Shown here piece after piece: positions 60,420 through 64,000 of a DNA stretch of 64,000 nt; the stretch's first letter is position 1; every line of letters starts with the position of its first letter. The notes under the pieces were generated by a model that made no database searches, was not told the DNA's origin, and saw only the letters and a program-made list of their open reading frames with translations. Position numbers and translations under genes: made by a program. Origin of the DNA: JADLHS01 sp039806955. GTDB taxonomy: Bacteria > Verrucomicrobiota > Verrucomicrobiia > Limisphaerales > JADLHS01. The stretch is from contig JBDHQI010000021.1 in assembly GCA_039806955.1 (NCBI GenBank), forward strand, positions 1 through 64,000. Reading direction: 5' to 3'.

Positions 60420-62513
60420 TCAATCTTTTGCTGCTTTGACCGCGAGTACTGCGGCAGCCAGGTGGCGCGCTTGTTGGACCAGCGGCAGATCGCCACCGAG
60501 AGAGCCAAAGCGGAAGGGCGGCAAGCCGCTTTGTTGTTGTCCCAACAACTCGCCGGGGCCGCGGAGTTTCAAATCCGCCTCGGCAATGCGAAAACCATCC
60601 GTCGTTTCCACCAGGGTTTGCAATCGCTCCCGAGCGGCGGGATCGAGAACATCGGAAATGAGAATACAAAAGCTGTCCGGTGCGCCGCGGCCAATCCGGC
60701 CGCGTAATTGATGCAATTGAGCCAGACCGAAAGCCTCGGCGTTTTCGATCAACATCACCGTGGCGTTGGCGACGTCCACCCCAACTTCAATCAACGAAGT
60801 GGCCAGCAGTACTTGCATGGTGTTATCCCGGAACGCCGTCATGGTGCTTTCTTTTTCAGCCGGTTTGAGGCGACCGTGCAACAGTCCCACCCGGAATGGC
60901 GCAAGGCTTTTTCGCAAGCCGTCCCATTCCTTGGTGACGGCTTTCAAACCATCGGCGTTTTCCTCGACGCGCGGATAAACCACGTAAGCCTGCCGCCCCA
61001 GGCGGAGTTGCTGTCGGAGAAATTCCCAAACGCGCGGCAGGCGTTCGGTGCTGCGCAAAAAGGTTTTGATCGTGCCGCGACCAGCAGGCGGTTTATCAAT
61101 GATCGAAATGTCCAGATCCCCGTACAGCGTCAGCCCCAGCGTGCGCGGGATGGGCGTGGCGGTCATCACCAGCAAATGGGGGTAATTTCCTTTGCGCACG
61201 AGTTGCTCGCGCTGAGTCACGCCAAATTTGTGCTGTTCGTCAATCACCACCAGACCAAGTCGCGGCAGGTTAAAACCCTGGGTCAGCAGCGCGTGCGTGC
61301 CGACGTATAAAGTCGGAGGATGGCTGGATCGTTCCGCCGAGTGAGGTGGCGAAACCGCTGCCGAAATCGGGGATGATTTTCGCGCGCCGGTTTGAATCTC
61401 CACCCGGACGCCGAGCGGAGTGAACCAACGCGAAAAATGGTGGAAATGTTGGGTGGCAAGAATCTCGGTTGGCGCCATGAGGCTGGCGTTGAATCCGCTC
61501 TCCAAAGCCATCAAGGCGGTGGCGGCGGCGACCACCGTTTTGCCTGAGCCAACGTCGCCTTGCAGGAGCCGGCGCATCGGATGCGCCCCGCCCATGTCGG
61601 TTCGGATTTCGCGGAGCACGCGCGTTTGGGCGGAGGTGAGTTTGAAGCCAACCGAAGCTAGAAACGGTTTGATCAGACGGTTGGTGCCCGCGCAGGGCAG
61701 GGCGCTGGCCCTAGTTTCAAAATTTTTGCGGCGCGCCAGGATTTGTAGTTGCAGGCTGGTAAATTCGTCCAACGCCAATCTTTGCCGGGCGGCTTCGGCA
61801 TCCGCAAGTTCATCGGGGAAGTGCAGTTGGTGAATGGCTCGAGCGCGCGAGCATTCAGGCAATTCATAAGCGGGCGGCGTCTGGATTGCGGTTGGCTGGG
61901 GATGTCCATCGAGGAGTTGCCTCCATTCAGGTTCAACGATGGCGGCTTGGTAATGTTCGAGCGCGCGCCAGACGAGGCTGCGCATCACGCGCGCAGTCAG
62001 TCCTTCGGTCAGCGGATGAATCGGAACAATGCGATTGACGTGAATGAAATCGTCGTCGCCCGCCTCGATCAATTCGGTTTCCGGGTGTTCAAAAGTTCGG
62101 GGACGCAGCGAGTCAGTTTTCCCAAAGGCCAGGAACTCGCGATCTCGGACAAAGTAATTTTCCATCCACGGTTGCGCTTGCCACCACCGTAAATGAAGTC
62201 GCGCCGTGCCATCATCTAAAACACATTCGAACATGCGGCGCGCGCCCCGGCGGAAGCACTTGCCGCCCGCAGCGATGATTTTTCCGCGCACCGTGGCCGG
62301 TTCGCCAATTTGAAGCTCGCGAATCGCGAGAAACTTGCGGCGATTCTCGTAGCGCCGTGGTTTGTGCAATAGTAAATCGCCAATGCTGGTGATTCCCAAT
62401 TTGCTCAACAAGTGGGCGCGTTCCGAACCGACACCCCAGAGGCTGGTAATGGGGGCGGCGAGAGGATCTGCATGGTCATCCGAAGTTGACACAGGCGCAC
62501 GATACGCACTCAA
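60420..62513 (-). CDS. recG: ATP-dependent DNA helicase RecG
   Basis: 697 aa from TTG 62513 (GTG a few codons later is possible). An N-terminal wedge domain (LWGVGSERAHLLSKLGITSI, PATVRGKI) and SF2 helicase motifs: LLQGDVGSGKTVVA near 321, LVVIDEQHKFGVTQREQL (DEQH) near 423, LLVMTATPIPRTL, and QLRGRIGRGAPDSFCILI (motif VI). The Arg of DEQHRFG is Lys here. It rewinds stalled replication forks and Holliday junctions. Confidence 0.93.
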   Translation of the reverse strand: MSAYRAPVSTSDDHADPLAAPITSLWGVGSERAHLLSKLGITSIGDLLLHKPRRYENRRKFLAIRELQIGEPATVRGKIIAAGGKCFRRGARRMFECVLDDGTARLHLRWWQAQPWMENYFVRDREFLAFGKTDSLRPRTFEHPETELIEAGDDDFIHVNRIVPIHPLTEGLTARVMRSLVWRALEHYQAAIVEPEWRQLLDGHPQPTAIQTPPAYELPECSRARAIHQLHFPDELADAEAARQRLALDEFTSLQLQILARRKNFETRASALPCAGTNRLIKPFLASVGFKLTSAQTRVLREIRTDMGGAHPMRRLLQGDVGSGKTVVAAATALMALESGFNASLMAPTEILATQHFHHFSRWFTPLGVRVEIQTGARKSSPISAAVSPPHSAERSSHPPTLYVGTHALLTQGFNLPRLGLVVIDEQHKFGVTQREQLVRKGNYPHLLVMTATPIPRTLGLTLYGDLDISIIDKPPAGRGTIKTFLRSTERLPRVWEFLRQQLRLGRQAYVVYPRVEENADGLKAVTKEWDGLRKSLAPFRVGLLHGRLKPAEKESTMTAFRDNTMQVLLATSLIEVGVDVANATVMLIENAEAFGLAQLHQLRGRIGRGAPDSFCILISDVLDPAARERLQTLVETTDGFRIAEADLKLRGPGELLGQQQSGLPPFRFGSLGGDLPLVQQARHLAAAVLAVKAAKD

Positions 62514-62584
62514 CAGGAAGCGCCAAAGCTTAAAGTCAGTGATGGGAAGCGGGGCCGAACGGATCGCTCAATCGAGCGGCGGCA

Positions 62585-63472
62585 CTATTGACCTTTGGCC
62601 GAACTGGGAAAGTCTTTGACCAGATATTCCACCAGGGACGCAATCTGTGCGTCCGATAGCGGTCCGCCTTGCGGCTGTGCGAACGCGGGCATCAAGGTGC
62701 CGGGTTTGCCGTTGACGATGAAGAAGCGCCAATACTCCGCATCGGTGGGCGGTGTGAGGCGATGCAAATCAGTCACCATGGAAGCGCGATGTTCGGCCTC
62801 ATGGCAAATGCCGCAGGCGGCGGTGTACAGTTCCTTGCCGGTTTTGCCGATCAGCGGTTCGACGTGGCAGCTCGCGCAATCGCCATGGAAAACTGCCTGC
62901 CGATCGGCCAGGGCGATTTGCTGATTCCGTTCGCGATTCGCCCCCATGGTCATGGCGCTGGTTTGCCGATCGGGGATGATGCTGGTTACTAGCAACGTCT
63001 TTTGTCCCTGATCGGAATGGATGGTGACGGTTTTCGTGACGTTACCGAATTTGCCGGCAAGATTCATATTGATCGGGATTTTGCCCACCTGATTCGGAGC
63101 CAATTTCATCGGCAACTGGATATTTGCCGTGGTGCAACCGCAGGAGGTTTGCACGCGCGCAATCGTGACTTCGTGTGAGGCGATGTTGGTGACATTGAAA
63201 ATAAACGCACCGTTTTGTTCGCCGGCCTTGGCGTGATACTCCTTTTTCTCGGCGTCGAACGCGAGAATGCCATCGGGCAGGACCTGGTTCACCAATGGCG
63301 GCGTTTGCGCCGGATGCATGACGCGCGGTTGTGGCGATACGGGTATGACGGGATTGGGAACGCCAGGTACGGGCGGTCGGGAATTGGTGGCCACAATGGA
63401 CCAAGGCTGACCGAACGCGCTCGGCATCATGCCGGCCAGAAAGATTAACCAGATCGAAGCAAGAATCTTCAT
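62585..63472 (-). CDS. DUF1573-cytochrome c fusion protein
   Basis: 295 aa from ATG 63472, signal peptide ending near SAFGQ. A DUF1573 domain (about 65-165) contains VQTSCGCTTANIQLP. A cytochrome-type part follows, with CASCH and, about 25 residues later, CGICH, and a methionine region LMPAFAQPQGG. Two CxxCH motifs so close suggest one or two haems. DUF1573 proteins are abundant in PVC and Bacteroidota envelopes; function unknown. The domain may link electron transfer to a surface or copper role. Confidence 0.8.
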   Translation of the reverse strand: MKILASIWLIFLAGMMPSAFGQPWSIVATNSRPPVPGVPNPVIPVSPQPRVMHPAQTPPLVNQVLPDGILAFDAEKKEYHAKAGEQNGAFIFNVTNIASHEVTIARVQTSCGCTTANIQLPMKLAPNQVGKIPINMNLAGKFGNVTKTVTIHSDQGQKTLLVTSIIPDRQTSAMTMGANRERNQQIALADRQAVFHGDCASCHVEPLIGKTGKELYTAACGICHEAEHRASMVTDLHRLTPPTDAEYWRFFIVNGKPGTLMPAFAQPQGGPLSDAQIASLVEYLVKDFPSSAKGQ

Positions 63473-63558
63473 AAACAAAACGACTGGAACTTATGGTAAA
63501 ACCCGCTGCGTGACGAGACTGAAAGTAAAAAATTCGTGGTGCTCATTGGAGAGGACGC

Positions 63559-64000
63559 TCAAAGCGTGAGCCAGACCATTACGGGGAAGTGATCGCTCGG
63601 AAACCGGTTCTCCTGATGCGTCGTCAGGATTTCGCCCCGCAACACCTTCACCGGGCCGCGCGTCAGAATCCAGTCAATGCGATTTCCCTTCCAGACGGGC
63701 GGCTGATAATTGTTGAAGGTATTGACGCCGTCGTTGACCCGTTCTTTGGCGACGAGCCAGGTGTCCGAGAAGAATCCATCCTCGGTGAGCAACGTATAGG
63801 CCTGGTTGCGCTGGGCGGCGGCATTGAAATCACCGGTGACGACCACCGGAAGCCGGGTGTTTAATTCCTGCACTCGTTGGCGCAATAATTCCGCACTCTT
63901 TTCCCGGGCCAGTTGGACGATATGATCAAAGTGCGTGTTGAAGAAAAAGAATTTCTGATCAGTAACGCGATCGCGAAATTCCATCCAAGTCACCATGCGC
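63559..64000 (-). CDS. endonuclease/exonuclease/phosphatase-family protein (5' part outside window)
   Basis: At least 145 codons; the gene continues past position 64000. FFFFNTHFDHIVQLAREKSA, LPVVVTGDFNAAAQRNQAYT, WKGNRIDWILTRG and RFPSDHFPVMVWL carry the EEP-fold catalytic residues (NTH, GDFN, SDH). The family includes exonuclease III-like and phosphatase enzymes; many such secreted or cytoplasmic members have unknown substrates. It converges on nothing and is downstream of no operon partner in view. Confidence 0.87.
   Translation of the reverse strand, partial: RMVTWMEFRDRVTDQKFFFFNTHFDHIVQLAREKSAELLRQRVQELNTRLPVVVTGDFNAAAQRNQAYTLLTEDGFFSDTWLVAKERVNDGVNTFNNYQPPVWKGNRIDWILTRGPVKVLRGEILTTHQENRFPSDHFPVMVWLTL

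Noticed and set aside
59465..60439. A 324-codon plus-strand open frame opposite the TolC-type gene
   Set aside because: Antisense shadow; the OEP helices on the minus strand are convincing.
1..64000. tRNA or rRNA genes and CRISPR arrays
   Set aside because: No cloverleaf with a GTTCRA-type arm, no rRNA sequence and no regularly spaced repeats were found by eye in the gaps. A tRNA search program would be decisive.

Overview
The window looks like a chromosomal segment from a GC-rich member of the PVC superphylum, most likely Verrucomicrobiota (Pedosphaera/Limisphaera-like). This is an inference from gene content: a very large PVC-type haem-binding dehydrogenase with ThuA domains, a DUF1573-cytochrome c protein, a secreted GH2 mannosidase, a prepilin-type protein starting GFTLIELLV, and frequent non-ATG or Shine-Dalgarno-poor starts. 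No rRNA, tRNA or CRISPR array was recognised.

Layout. 0.1-9.5 kb: a leftward cluster of MFS transporter, TIM-barrel PEP-hydrolase-like protein, cupin, a 1702-residue ThuA/dehydrogenase/HEAT/cytochrome c/ThuA protein and a Tm-1-like (UPF0261) protein. A 36-bp perfect palindrome lies in front of the last gene. It looks like a sugar or sugar-derivative catabolic locus. 9.7-21.5 kb: mixed housekeeping genes (MOP flippase, M20 peptidase, GT2, CNT nucleoside transporter, hypoxanthine phosphoribosyltransferase, a decayed DUF433/DUF5615 pair, dUTPase, pseudouridine synthase, DUF6580 membrane protein, phosphodiesterase, tRNA methyltransferase-like protein, PQQ-type sugar dehydrogenase, outer membrane phospholipase A). 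21.9-30.2 kb: argG, decayed restriction and ISAs1 debris, an O-methyltransferase/SMUG1 pair, uup, a pair of inverted intergenic repeats, and a GH2 beta-mannosidase.

30.3-38.1 kb: intact prfC, then an island with AT-richer parts (Cys-rich secreted peptide, anchored hypothetical, MauE/DoxX-like protein, mtgA, pseudopilin, O-antigen-ligase-like protein), then a second, truncated copy of the first ~107 codons of prfC in the same orientation. This resembles an element that inserted into prfC and supplied a new 5' end; no integrase is visible. 38.3-44.7 kb: a secreted protein of unknown function, glnE, a short BspA-type LRR protein and transposase debris.

44.9-57.9 kb: a large ribosomal protein/secretion/transcription cluster (rplB-rpsS-rplV-rpsC-rplP-rpmC-rpsQ-rplN-rplX-rplE-rpsN-rpsH-rplF-rplR-rpsE-rplO-secY-map-infA-rpmJ-rpsM-rpsK-rpsD-rpoA-rplQ) ending in a clear terminator. 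The usual upstream rpsJ-rplC-rplD-rplW genes are absent here, as are rpmD and adk. The two genes for the 5S-rRNA-binding proteins L5 and L18 are each preceded, exactly 8 nt before the ATG, by the same 8-bp/6-nt hairpin with a covarying base pair. That is the most intriguing regulatory candidate in the window. 58-64 kb: ispF, TolC-type protein, recG, DUF1573-cytochrome c protein and a truncated EEP-family nuclease/phosphatase, all leftward.
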